NCBI GenBank assembly: GCA_018873245.2
Contig: JAEMBT020000009.1
Span: forward strand, 6,955,288 to 7,019,287
Source: Archegozetes longisetosus
Taxonomy: Eukaryota > Arthropoda > Arachnida > Sarcoptiformes > Trhypochthoniidae
Reading direction: 5' to 3'
Length of the DNA: 64,000 nucleotides
Below are positions 1-11,373 of this stretch, piece by piece (positions within the stretch are counted from its first letter, which is position 1; the number at the start of each line of letters is the position of its first letter). The position numbers were made by a program, and so were the translations under genes. Below the pieces are notes generated by a model. That model was not told where the DNA came from and made no database searches. It saw only the letters and a list, made by a program, of their open reading frames with translations.

Positions 1-640
1 AGACAAAATTTACATAGGCGGTTCAAAACCGTTATTATGCTCTCCGCCTTCTCTTCAGCCTTGTCTAAGATTCGACAGAAAACCAAATAGGCACGTTTAT
101 CTTTTCGAATAATGTCTGCCATAGTCGCATTTAATAGTGGATCGAAATCCGGTTTTGAGAATGCAGCAGCACAAATAGATGGTAACTCATAATCGCTTAC
201 AATGCTACCGGCAGATATAGTTATAGGTTCATCAGAAAGGTTCACTACAGGAACGCGAGCAATCCCGTTTTTGAGGGTAATATTTTGCTCTTTCACATAT
301 AGTTTGCGCTTAGAAAGTATTGTTGGATTTGACTGCGTATAGCAGTTTGCACTCAGTAAGGTTTTCTTATAGCTTGGCGCACACTTAACAACCTGCATTC
401 CGTTAGCTGGTATTTCAATATTTTCTATCGCATGCATTTTGTTTAATATTTTTGGGGGTTTTGGGCTTTTAACATCAATCATTTCGTTTTCCTTGAATGC
501 TGCAGAATTAAACACAATATTATTATTATAGATATCGATCACCGATTTAGATGCACGATGAAAGTCATATCCTAACAATAGGTCTAAGTGAAATTTTAGA
601 ACAACAACAGCAGTTATAGGTATAGAACGCTCTTTTTATC
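1..640 (-). CDS. pol: LTR retrotransposon pol, 5' end (partial, runs off window)
   Basis: On the minus strand a second frame stays open from about 640 down to the window edge, roughly 200 codons. It opens with the end of a retroviral-type aspartic protease (hydrophobic strand, then an LLLGYDF motif), whose catalytic Asp-Thr-Gly lies in the upstream gag frame. The rest should lead to reverse transcriptase, but no RT motif lies inside the window. The frame is -1 relative to gag, and both are open only between the A-run near 640 and the gag stop at 614. Either a programmed -1 shift inside the protease or a single-base lesion would explain this; the A-run does not match a canonical slippery heptamer, so a lesion is more likely. 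Ty3/gypsy-like assignment is inferred. Confidence 0.7.
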
Positions 641-2020
641 ATCAAAGACGATAATATCGAGCTGTACTTGGCCGCTAATTTTTACAGGCTTTGAGTTAAT
701 TCCAGTAATTGGTCTACCTGTATACTTTTCAATGTTAAGACCAAGTTTTAATGCGAGATCATGAGAAATCATAGTATTCTCTGAACCCGTATCAACCAAT
801 GAACAAATTTCACACCCTTTTATTTTTACATAAACAAACATTAATTTGTTTTTACACTTGGGTACGTAGGGATGTATAGCTTGCTGGACAGTGTGACTCA
901 GTCCTGCATTGTTTTGTTTAGACCGATAAGGACTGTTTTCTCTTGATCGGTTACCTTGTTTATGCGGACAATTTCGTAAATGATGTCCAGGTTCTTGACA
1001 ATTATAACATATACCTTTACCTTCGGTATTTCGACTCTGTGTTAATTTTTCATCAAAATTAAAGTTAACTCGTTTCGGAGCTGTGTTTCTCCTCGAGTTA
1101 AAATCGTCTCTTGGTAGAGAACGTCTGAACTCTGTATTTTGAGAGTTAAACCCATTTCTATTATAGTTAGGGCTTAAAGATCTGCTATCGCGACTTACGC
1201 GTGTCTCATACCTGTCCCAGTTTCGATTGCCACGACGAAAACTATTTTGACCATTATATTGTCTGTTTAACTGGTATGAGGCATTGTTTTGACGGCTATT
1301 ATTTTTCAAAGTATGAGTGAGATTTCTTACCATATCTCCAAAATTTTTCATTAAAGTGGATAACTCTGTTTCCGACCTACTTTCGGAAATCCCAGAAGTT
1401 TCGCACTCTTCAATGCCACGTTCTATTTGTTTTGCCCTATCTATGAATGCGTTCATAGTTTTAGGAGCATGAGACCGTAGCACTTTTGCAATATCAGGTT
1501 TCATTCCCTGATACATGTACTCCATCATATCGCTTTCATTCATGCTATCATCTAATTCGAGACACAAATCTCGTTTAGCAAGAATGTAATTGTAAACACT
1601 TTCGCCTAAGGCTTGCTTGCGACGTCTTGGTTCGCTGTGTAAATAACTTTTGTGGTTAGTAGAAAGTAAGTCTGTGGTGATCAGATGTTTGAGGCTTTTC
1701 CAATCTGTTGGAGCATTTACGCCTGCACGCTTAACATTCTGGTCATACCACAGTAGACCATAATCTCTAAGATATGTGGGAAATTTGCGCAACTTAGCAG
1801 CATCATCCCAATTATTTGCATCTGCGTGATACTCGAATTCTCGTAGCCACTTTACGAGTTCTCGGGTATCGCGACCTGTGAAAGGCTCTAATCTTAAGCT
1901 ACTAGATGTAGTCATTGACATACGGACTACATCTGATACAATATCTTTAAGTTCCTTAGCCGTCAAAGCAGTCACTTCTGAACTAGAAGTGGATAACTCG
2001 GATTGCCCTCTAATTGGCAT
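614..2020 (-). CDS. gag: LTR retrotransposon Gag with start of protease
   Basis: Gag polyprotein forming the retrotransposon particle. The reading frame is open from 2176, but I prefer the ATG at 2020 (MPIRGQSEL), which leaves a leader of about 240 bases after the primer-binding site. A capsid-like region (residues about 50-210) has the tryptophans and the Arg-Arg-Lys-Gln...Tyr pattern of retrotransposon gag. Then come an Arg/Asn/Ser-rich stretch and one CCHC zinc knuckle (CYNCQEPGHHLRNC, about 963-1004), followed by the protease active site VDTGSENTM (about 775-797). The frame stops at 614 before the protease is complete; the rest is in another frame. One full LTR lies upstream; the 3' LTR is outside the window. 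Confidence 0.85.
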   Translation of the reverse strand: MPIRGQSELSTSSSEVTALTAKELKDIVSDVVRMSMTTSSSLRLEPFTGRDTRELVKWLREFEYHADANNWDDAAKLRKFPTYLRDYGLLWYDQNVKRAGVNAPTDWKSLKHLITTDLLSTNHKSYLHSEPRRRKQALGESVYNYILAKRDLCLELDDSMNESDMMEYMYQGMKPDIAKVLRSHAPKTMNAFIDRAKQIERGIEECETSGISESRSETELSTLMKNFGDMVRNLTHTLKNNSRQNNASYQLNRQYNGQNSFRRGNRNWDRYETRVSRDSRSLSPNYNRNGFNSQNTEFRRSLPRDDFNSRRNTAPKRVNFNFDEKLTQSRNTEGKGICYNCQEPGHHLRNCPHKQGNRSRENSPYRSKQNNAGLSHTVQQAIHPYVPKCKNKLMFVYVKIKGCEICSLVDTGSENTMISHDLALKLGLNIEKYTGRPITGINSKPVKISGQVQLDIIVFDDKKSVLYL

Positions 2021-2256
2021 TTTAATAAAACTAAAAAAAATCAAAGAAGTGTTTCTTTCCTTTATTTGTGTGTTGCTCCTCTGTGATTCAGTCGACGCAA
2101 CCACCGCGAAGCCAATGCTGGTGACCAATTGCAGACACTGATTACGACCACAGTGCAGACCACACAATTTAAACACAAAGGGTAAGAATTGACAACTTCA
2201 TTTATACTTATAACTTCAATACAAACAACATTGATTTCTATACATCTTCAACTCCT

Positions 2257-2274
2257 ATCCCAGCGGTGCCTCCA
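2257..2274 (-). promoter_or_regulatory. Retrotransposon primer-binding site, tRNA-Thr type
   Basis: The plus-strand sequence ATCCCAGCGGTGCCTCCA equals the 3' end of a typical metazoan tRNA-Thr including its CCA, so the minus-strand RNA would pair with that tRNA over 18 bases. It sits two bases inside the LTR edge at 2277, the standard position for priming minus-strand DNA synthesis. The tRNA identity comes from memory of metazoan tRNA-Thr sequences. Confidence 0.75.
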
Positions 2275-2276
2275 AT

Positions 2277-2772
2277 TGTAAAGTCTGGATCTTTGATAGG
2301 AGCGTGTATGAAATCAAATTTTAAAATATAAGCACTTTATTTAACATAACCACAATAATAAAATTACATAAGATTTCACAGGATTTTAACACTGGAAGAA
2401 AGAGCGAAAAATTTAAGAAAAACACGACATTTTATAGGAACAATAGGCGGGTTAAATTAGAAAATGTTTTACAATGATAGGCTAAACCCTTTAAGGTTAA
2501 TAGCGCATTTAGCTAAGATTGGAGGATTGTTTAACTAGGACATACTTAGGTAGGTTTTAAGAGTTGAAATATGCTTACTATCAGCTGTCTTCATAACTTA
2601 TGCAGTTGAGACAAGCATGTGAAGATTTCTTTTGTACAAACAAAAGATAATCTTTAGATCAGTAATAAAAGTTGACATATACGGTGAGTTATGAAAATTA
2701 GTTTTAAAGATATAGGTTATTACAAATGTATTTTGGTATAGGTCTAATTTAAGAAACTAAGACGTTATTACA
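2277..2772 (-). repeat. 5' LTR of the gag-pol retrotransposon
   Basis: 496 bp beginning TGTAAAGTC and ending TTATTACA on the plus strand, the mirror of a TG...CA LTR read on the minus strand. Near-identical sequence recurs as a solo LTR at 41202-41698 and more diverged, in the other orientation, at 14146-14646, which fixes both ends. It lies directly upstream of the primer site and gag, so it is the 5' LTR and carries the element's promoter. Confidence 0.9.
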
Positions 2773-5700
2773 ATATTATAGGCTTTCAATGGTATGAAGT
2801 AATAACTCTGTTTACTATTCATAAATCGTTGGAAAATAGGTGAGATATTTAACTTTTGAACTCAACTAATAAAATCCTTTAATCACTTATTAAATCAAAA
2901 CATTTATTTGGCGAATGAAAATATATTTTAGTCATTTTTGTCAATGTTTTTGGGTATATTAATTTTTAAAAATGAATAAAGTGATATTTTATTCTCAGCT
3001 AGTAGACACTTTTCTGAAATTTCTAGTTTCAGAAAATGGCTTCATTTATTGACTAGAACATAATTGTTATATTGACAAGAATAAATGCTAAGTATTTTCA
3101 TTGAGAGAAAAGACCACGAGAAATTTTAGATAGCCTAAAAATAAGCGATAACTTGTAGTATTGCAAATAACATATTGATTGATTTGAATGCATTGGCTAA
3201 TAGAGATTGTGTGTGAAAAGTCCACGTCAGTTTTACTGCAATAAATTATCTCAATCAATAAAATAGCAACCTAAAATTTTTCCATACAAAAGAAATTACT
3301 AATAGCATTTATTTTCAAACCTTTGAATAATCGTTAGGCATTTATATTATTTACTGTTAAAAATTTAATTTTTTACAATAATGGAATTTTAATTTTTTTT
3401 CAAACTTATTTTATGTCATCATCCAATCAACTGTTTTAAATTAATGTAATTGTATGGGTTAGAAGTTTGAATAAAGTATTGTAAGGAGGATCATGTGATC
3501 AGACGTTTTAAGGCTTGCGTTTTATTATAATAGCGATAGCTTTTACTGAAAAACAGAATATAACTATTGCAGAGATTTTCATTGTTAAGCCCAATCGTAG
3601 AACTAATAAGAAAGAGAAATACTTCGAACGATGAAGAAATGATATAAACGCGAGAAATAAAGATAAACCTTAGCAATAAAGGGCACAGATAGTAAAATAA
3701 TTTTTACTGTTTTTTGCATAGAATAACTTATTAATTCACAGATTTAAAGGTTCCTCTTTTCAACTCTTAAACTTCGATATAAGATAAGGTATTATTAGAC
3801 CGACCAGTGAAAAATATAACAAAACATTTAAACTTCAACTTCATGTCATTATGCTATCAAACTTTGTAAAAATGAATTTAAACATAAGTTTTAATAAAAA
3901 AAAATTACGAAAAAAGCATAATTTGCTATTTAGTCATAAGTAGGACGTACTTTTTATTCTAATGAGTTCGAAAACATTGAGTCAAAATAAAAATTCACTT
4001 TCCATTATCAGACCCTAATACTTTCAATTATGATTAATTCAGTTTTAGGACTATTTATACATATTCTTAGGTCATCATGTTGAGGCGTTTCTTCATTTCT
4101 CGCCTTCATATATATTTTATAAATTATATGTAAATCATTCTCCATTTAATTTATTACAACTATAACTATCACAGTATTTCTTAAAAGAGGAAACTGTAAT
4201 CACTTAGTCCTCTACTTCAGATTGCCAATTTTCTCAGAAGTATTACACAGTATAGAAGGGCTTTAGCCTTTAAGTATATCAAGTGACTAGGACCTTTAAA
4301 AACCCCAGAACAAGATAATATTTCAAAGGCTCACACTGCCATCTTCCAGAAAAATAGATAAAATATTTGTTAAAAATTATTCTACAAATGATTCAATCTT
4401 ATTTGAATATTTATGATGCAATCTTTTATTCAAGCAAATACATTTCCAAAATTTTATTAAAAAAACGAACGTTTAAAATAAATTTGCAAATGATTTTCTT
4501 AGTGTTTGATTCTAGGCAATAATATTATAATGCAAATTTAAATCATTTATTATAAGAATAGAAAACAGAATGGTGCCTCCTAGAAATAGTGTGTAAATTG
4601 TACAAAACTGCATAAGCCTAAGATGTTGATAATTATTAACTAAATCTGAATTGAGATAGTAAATTATTAAATGATAATAATTACTCACCATATATCCAGT
4701 GTTATAGGAGGAATAACTGTGAAAAGACTAGTAGAAATGATGCTTAATGGAATAATGCAAATGAAAACTAAATTAAAATATTTTAATATTTTACCAATGA
4801 GAGCGCTTTAGAAAACCGTTTTAATTTATACTCTATTTGTATAAAAAATAATTTAAACAACTTCCTTTTGGGCCCGGATCCTATAAAACTAGGGAAACTT
4901 CCTTTATTTTATTTAATCGTCTCAAGCTTAATTAATTGCACAATCTCTAAATAGTCCATAGTTTTATACCAAATTAATTTGTCTGTCCTTATAATAATCG
5001 ATAACTCATAATAGCGAAGAATGTTCATATAATAATTTAAGAATGCTAATTCAGTAACGAGTGTTTCAGCGGAACTTGTTATATGCCGATTTTCAGAGAA
5101 AATTCTTATGTTTTATGCTTTATATCAATGCAATGAAAAGTAAAATAACTAAAGCCTATATCAAAATTGCTTTATATTTATTGATTTTTTAAGCAAATGC
5201 AAATAAACCATTAAAAGTATTTAATGTAAACTATACTTTGAAAAATTATTGGAAATAAAAAATTTAATATCAAGTTTTAGAAACTCGAGTACACAAATAG
5301 TATTGAATTTCTCATTAGATATAGAAGTCATTACTGACGTTGCTTTAGAATTTATAGGTTTTACAGGTTACAAGTTTTAATACTCTTTAAATTGGTTTTT
5401 GTACTCAAATCATACTATCGGCGATCTTCTGTCAGGCCGATTGTTAGAGAATTATTAAAATTATTTATAAAACTTTCATTTACTTTGAAATATTTATTAA
5501 AACCTAATTAGTATAAAACTATGTTTCATTGTAGCAAAAGCAGTAGAGTTTATGATCTATAAGTTAATACTTTACAGTTTTTCATCATTTAAACCATAAG
5601 CTGTGTTTCTCTGAAAATCGACTCATATCTTAATGTTTGTTATTTCGTATTGAAACGCGTTCAATTATCACTCAAAAATCAAATTTCGATTAGCAGCTTT

Positions 5701-7105
5701 GCATAATCTTATAACTAACACAAACACTAATGCATAAAGTGTTGCAAACGTATCATTTACATAATTTGATATTTTAAACATTTCTAACGGAATTTTATAG
5801 GTTTAAGAGATTATTTAATAATTTGAAATTATTTTGAAATGAGAACAAATTATTAAACTTGTGTTATTTCTTTAATACGTATATCTCACACTTAGTTGTC
5901 TCAATTTATAATTATTTTTCGATAAGATGTAATTAATTTAGTCAGAACTCATGTACACCCAGAAAAAAACAATGAATGATTTTTAGAAATGAATCTTATC
6001 CGAATGTTCATGAGAATAATATTTTTAATCTAATATTATATTTTCAAGATATTGAAAGAGAAAAGAATTAAGTTTATAAAAAAAGTTTCTTTTAGGTTAT
6101 CATTCTAACTGTTATGCTGGAGATCCCTAGAATCAACTCTTTAGCTATTTACAACTTATATATTTATTATTTTTATTTAATTGCTAAAGACACTATTTAA
6201 AGTCAAAATATAAAATTTTATTACTTAAGTTTTACAAAGAAAAATATTGATTAACATATGAAAAACAATTGAATATATCAGTAAATTTGTTGATAACGCA
6301 AAATTCAACTCGAATAGTCTTTATCGTAACTATTATACTCTAAACTTTTATTTTAAGTCAATCAAAAAAAAATCGGTTCAATCCCTCAACAGATCTTTTC
6401 TCTTCCATCACTACATCTCCACTCCCCCACTTTCTCTCAAACATTTGCTTATATCCCTTTCTTTTGCTCTCAATTTTCTCACATTCCTTTTTTAGAGAAA
6501 TTGAATCCCGATTGAAATAACATATTATATATCATAAACATATTTTATCTTGTAATAGGAAACTAAACTCGTATATAGATGCTTTACATAATATAGTAAT
6601 TATTATAAGAAGTTTCTATGACTTGTTTTAAACTAGAGTAATTAAAATAACTTGATTTTGCTGTTGTAAAGACTCAAATTATGAGTCAGCTCATAACACT
6701 AACAAAATATATTGTGATGTAAATTTAAGTTGTTTACATGAAATTTATTTTCGATTTAATCAGTGATTGTGAATTATGTCTCATTATTCCTTAAGGGAAG
6801 GTAACGCAATCCTATAGTGCTCATGTTCACTAGAAACGAAAAAATGGCTTATGAGCGATAGATATTATTCCTTTAATACATACATCTTCAAAATTAATTG
6901 AATCTTAATTAGGAGTTAGATTTTAGTAGAAGTATAATTAATTTTATAAAATTCATGACCATTTTTTCAAATAATTACACTAAGAAAAAAACGCAATAAT
7001 TCAAAGTAATTTATTTGAAAGTATTGTTGTGAGAATGAATTTAATTTTTAATTTTAATATCATTTAAATTTATTCATTTTTTATAAATAGTGAATCGATT
7101 AAGAG
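2773..7105. other. AT-rich intergenic DNA, no gene recognised
   Basis: About 4.3 kb with only short open frames and no recognisable domain, RNA gene or element end. Two things stand out weakly: a short inverted similarity around ATTTTCAGAGAAA (about 5085-5100 and 5605-5620), and a pyrimidine-rich plus strand at 6380-6495. Confidence 0.5.
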
Positions 7106-9023
7106 ATGAATTTTCAATATCATAATAATCAATGTGTTAATTTGAATTCAATCAACGACACGTTGTTTTGGCAAAACAATTCAGCTAATAACACGATTAG
7201 AGTTCAGCCATATATGTGGCCACCCATTATCACATATGGAGAAAAATTGATAAAAACAGGAAACACTTCTATACTTTACTATCAATATTGTGGGCCACTT
7301 ATAGTATTGTTTATGCATTTTGCAAATTATATCAAAGCAAAGTAAGTATCGTTTTACCTATTAGTACAATCTTGGGGTATTATTTTGAGAAACGTGTGAG
7401 ACCTTTAATATGATCTAATATGTATAGCGAACAAATATTTTGAATAACAGAAATTAGCCCTGATTTATTTAAATTACAATATTTTTGTGTTATCAAATCA
7501 TAATCATGAAATTCAAATGTAATCTAACACTATTTTTACAGGAGATTTTATTTATACTCGTTCGAAGCTTCACTAAATAATTCTTTAGTGAACTTCTAAC
7601 AAGATGTTTTCAATTTACTTACAGTGTACGATTTCTACCTATGCCCAAGAGTATTCCCGAGATAATTGGTGAAAATACTGAAACTGATCCTAGTAAAGGA
7701 GGCTTACATTTTATAGTGTTTCCTTACTGCCCAACAAAGACTGGAGAAATAGCTCAAATGACTTATGGTCTAGGTCCATCACGACCTATCGGAACATTTA
7801 AGAGATCAGCGATTTTAAGCACTACTAAAAAATGTTAGTGAATCAAATCCAATCGTAGTTCATTGAAAAATCAAATTTCTAAATGTGTGATACCTTTAAT
7901 ATATAATGCTCCATATATTTCAAACTCCCTCCAGGCAAATGGTCTCTATTCACCCTGTTCGATTCATTCGACGTTGAAATTTATTATTCAATCTTCATAT
8001 CTATTCTTTCGATTGCGCTAATGTTGTGCGCGAAAAGGCGTTCGATAAGCAGAATCGTAAAATATATTTGGGATCTGCTATCTGTTATACTGACGGACAT
8101 AATCGCTCACAGAATAACGAGTAGTTTTGCCAGAATGTTGTTTGGCATTTGGCTTCTTACAAGCATTGTATTATTGTCTTGCTTTTCGGGTAGACTGTTT
8201 GATTTGTTAGCGCGTAATGATCCAATCGATAGAATCGACTCATGGCATGACTTATACACTAAACCCCATTGGAAACATTCAAGAATAATAACTTTTAGTT
8301 ACTTAGAAATGGAGGACTTCATAGAAAATGATCCATCAGATATGGCGTTGGATTTCAAAAATCGATCTGATTTGTATGATCCGTTTGAAGTTATAAAGGA
8401 TCATCAATTGATTGACGACTTGATGAAGAGAACTCTAAAAGGCAATGCTGTCATTTCACTCGACAGTTTGTACTTTCATTATCTAATAGCAACCCTTGGA
8501 TTGAAATCATTCTCTGGTCATTCTGAAGGATTTGATTATCACATCTCGGAATCAGGTTTTGGAACTAAGCCTTACTTTATGCCATTAAATCCGTATCTCG
8601 ACAAAACACTAAATGTGAAACTGAACTATGTGTAAGCTCATTGATTGATCTTTTTAGAATCTATAAAATCAAGCAATTGTAAATTTTTTGACAGAATCGT
8701 TCGATTAACTGAGAGTGGAATATATGAATACGAAGTAAGAAAATCACTAAAACCTAGAGGATATGGACCTGATATTAACGCGAAAGTCGATGTGACTGCC
8801 TATGAATTCGGTCCTTTGACTATAAAGCAGTTGAGAGGGGGCATTCGTTGTACTATTTATTGGTAACTCAATTGCATTTCTGGTATTACTGATCGAAATA
8901 TTCACTCATTCCTATTCTAACACTGTTCGTAATGTGAAAAGAGAAGTTGTGGCAAATTCTCGTATAATATCGTATGTGCAGAGAACTTATTTTAATATTC
9001 GTAATAACAGAGTTAATCCTTGA
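7106..9023 (+). CDS. Divergent ionotropic receptor (iGluR-like chemoreceptor), one frame break
   Basis: Ligand-gated cation channel subunit of the variant ionotropic glutamate receptor class, in the plasma membrane, probably chemosensory. Exons by GT-AG sites and frame: 7106-7341, 7625-7833, 7935-8631, 8695-9023; introns 283, 101 and 63 nt. Exons 1-2 carry a ligand-binding half-domain. Exon 3 begins TM1 (FDVEIYYSIFISILSIALML), then the pore region, TM3 (LFGIWLLTSIVLLSCFSGRLF) and the second ligand-binding half, which continues in exon 4 with LTESGIYEYE. TM4 (AFVVLFIGNSIAFLVLLIEIF) is in exon 4 but in the next frame: a run of five G at 8837-8841 has one base too many. With four G the product is about 489 aa, with no amino-terminal domain, as usual for divergent receptors. 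The break is a mutation or a homopolymer error. An upstream exon cannot be excluded. Confidence 0.75.
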
Positions 9024-11314
9024 ATTCAAAGAACAGAAATATTTTAATCGTATTAAACAAAAGATTCTACGAAGGATTTTGTTTTCTTTAATTAAAACTG
9101 AATTAAACTTGCCGATTACTCAAAACTTAGAAATTATCCTTCACAAAATATTTCATTTTATTGAGTTTTTTTAATTTATCTTAGTTTCTTTTCAATTATT
9201 TGACAATTTATTTTCAACTATAACTAAATTGATGCAACGATAAGTAGAGTTTTACACTGTCATAATTCTGCGTGAAAAATTGACCAAGCACTTCAAGTAT
9301 CACGTCTTAACCTTGAAATTTTTGTGTGCAACACTTTAATATAATTATTTAGAACTTGTATTAAGTTTATCATTAAACATGATTTTTATGCACAAATTCT
9401 CATGGAATGTAAGCCATTTATTCTCGAAAATGCGATTATTCGTTATTATTAAAATTTTGTATTTGAACCAATATAAGCCTAATAGTTTGATAGTTCTGTT
9501 ATCAAAGCTGGTAATTAATCCTTCATAGATCATAGAACTTTAACCAATCAGTGGGAACTAATACAATTCTTTATTCTATAATACAAGTGAATTGTTTTAT
9601 GATTATTGTTCTATCAATGAATTTATTCAGTCATTCTTTAAATCGTATAAATTTGAATTAGATTATAGCATAAAAAGAACCGTCATAAGTCATTATGATA
9701 TTTAAGTCAATTTGAATCATATATGTCTAGAAGTATAAAATTTAATGCAGTGGCCAAAGAATTTGACCAGAATCCAAAGATTGTCAAGCAATTTGAATTT
9801 AATTTCAATTAAGACATTTATTTTTCTATAGAAAACACTTATGATATTTTAAACTGAATTGTTCACTGATTAATATTTGAAAACTATTTTCAAACTTATT
9901 ACAGAAATTATAGAAATTCGTATATACTCATTTATTTAACAGTAGTATATACTTTGATTTACCACTAGAGCTAACCCTTAAACATGAATTTTGAGTGATC
10001 ACTCAAACATGAATTTCATAAATGTTTGCTCACAGTTCAGTTAAGCCTCACAAACTATTTACTCAAAAACTTATTGAATTCAATTTTATTGATAATTTTT
10101 AAACGCTCATTTAACTGTTTTGAACTTCTAAAGAGTTAAATATAAAGTTGACCTTTGTATCCTACTATTCAATCCCTAATCTCAATTATCAATTATATAT
10201 AAATTTACCTGACATAATAAAAGAGCAGAAGTTAACTTTAATACAATACTAGTGTATAATAATAATATACAATTTGTGAGGTTTTTAGAAGATAAACACT
10301 ATGCTCGTTGAAAAGTTACGTTAATTCATAAGAGTTCATTCTTCAGGTATCTGTAACTCACATATTAATTGTAATATTTGATAGACACGATAGATATAAT
10401 AGTTGTGTTCTTTAAACTTCATTTTTGTCATTTCTTATAAATGTTTTCAAAGTGAACGTAAGTTTTAAAATGTTTTTACAATAAAATGGAAAACACCCCA
10501 AATCTGGTTTTAACTTATCTCAACAAAATTTTACATTTATTTGTATAATTTTTACTAAATTTCGTAAACGACATAAGACAATAATTTATTGACTCAATAA
10601 TAAACCAAAAGTAAGTCAATAGTGTTAAGCAAAAGTTGGGGAGACTAAACTGTCTCATTTGAATATAAAGCCGGTTAATTTAAAAAATTAAGACATTTTT
10701 GTTAACAGAATCCAATCCTTTCCACACTGAACTGGAAATTAAAGTTTAAATTTAGACAACTAAATGATCAATAAGATAGGTGATTAAATATTGTACACAA
10801 TTCATGATTAACATAATCGCATAATATAGGGCTATTTGACACAAGAATATTTTCAATGGCAGCACCGATTATGAAAAGAACTTCAAACAAGATGCCGAAT
10901 ATATTGTAGAAAATTTCATAATTCTATCGTTTTTTGTTTTAAATCAGGTGTAAGCACAAAAGCTGAACAAAACCATCACTAGAGCCGACCGCTATTACTA
11001 TTGATTAAAATGCAGATGATCACGAAATGCAGATAAGTATTGATTAAATAACTTCACAATTTCAATCTTCTTTAATGAATTTAGATCAGAATATAGAGTA
11101 ATTTACAAAAATATGTGTATCGATCCAAAATACTTAGAGCAATAAAAATGTTTATGAATTATTTTCGGTTAATGAAAAAGTGTTTAACATTTTAAATTTA
11201 TATTCAAGTATTATTAATTGAAATATCCATAATTGTCAAAAAAAATAAACACACAAACACACATACATACACACGCACACAAATTTAATTATAACCTTTA
11301 GTTAAAAAAATATA
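9024..11314. other. AT-rich intergenic DNA with a CA-type microsatellite
   Basis: No coding exon recognised. A short ACACACAAACACACATACAT-type run lies at 11250-11281, close to the tandem-repeat block that follows. Otherwise nothing stands out. Confidence 0.5.
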
Positions 11315-11373
11315 GACCTAAAACAAATAAAAACTAGATATTTGACCATACAATGGTCAAAGTAACAGAACTA

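Noticed and set aside
5075-5640. Short inverted similarity that could be a small transposon
   Set aside because: Only about 15 bases match well; no target duplication and no second copy.
8632-8657. 26-nt intron in the ionotropic receptor
   Set aside because: GT-AG fits but leads to stops; the acceptor at 8694 gives a 63-nt intron and keeps the frame through VIVRLTESG.
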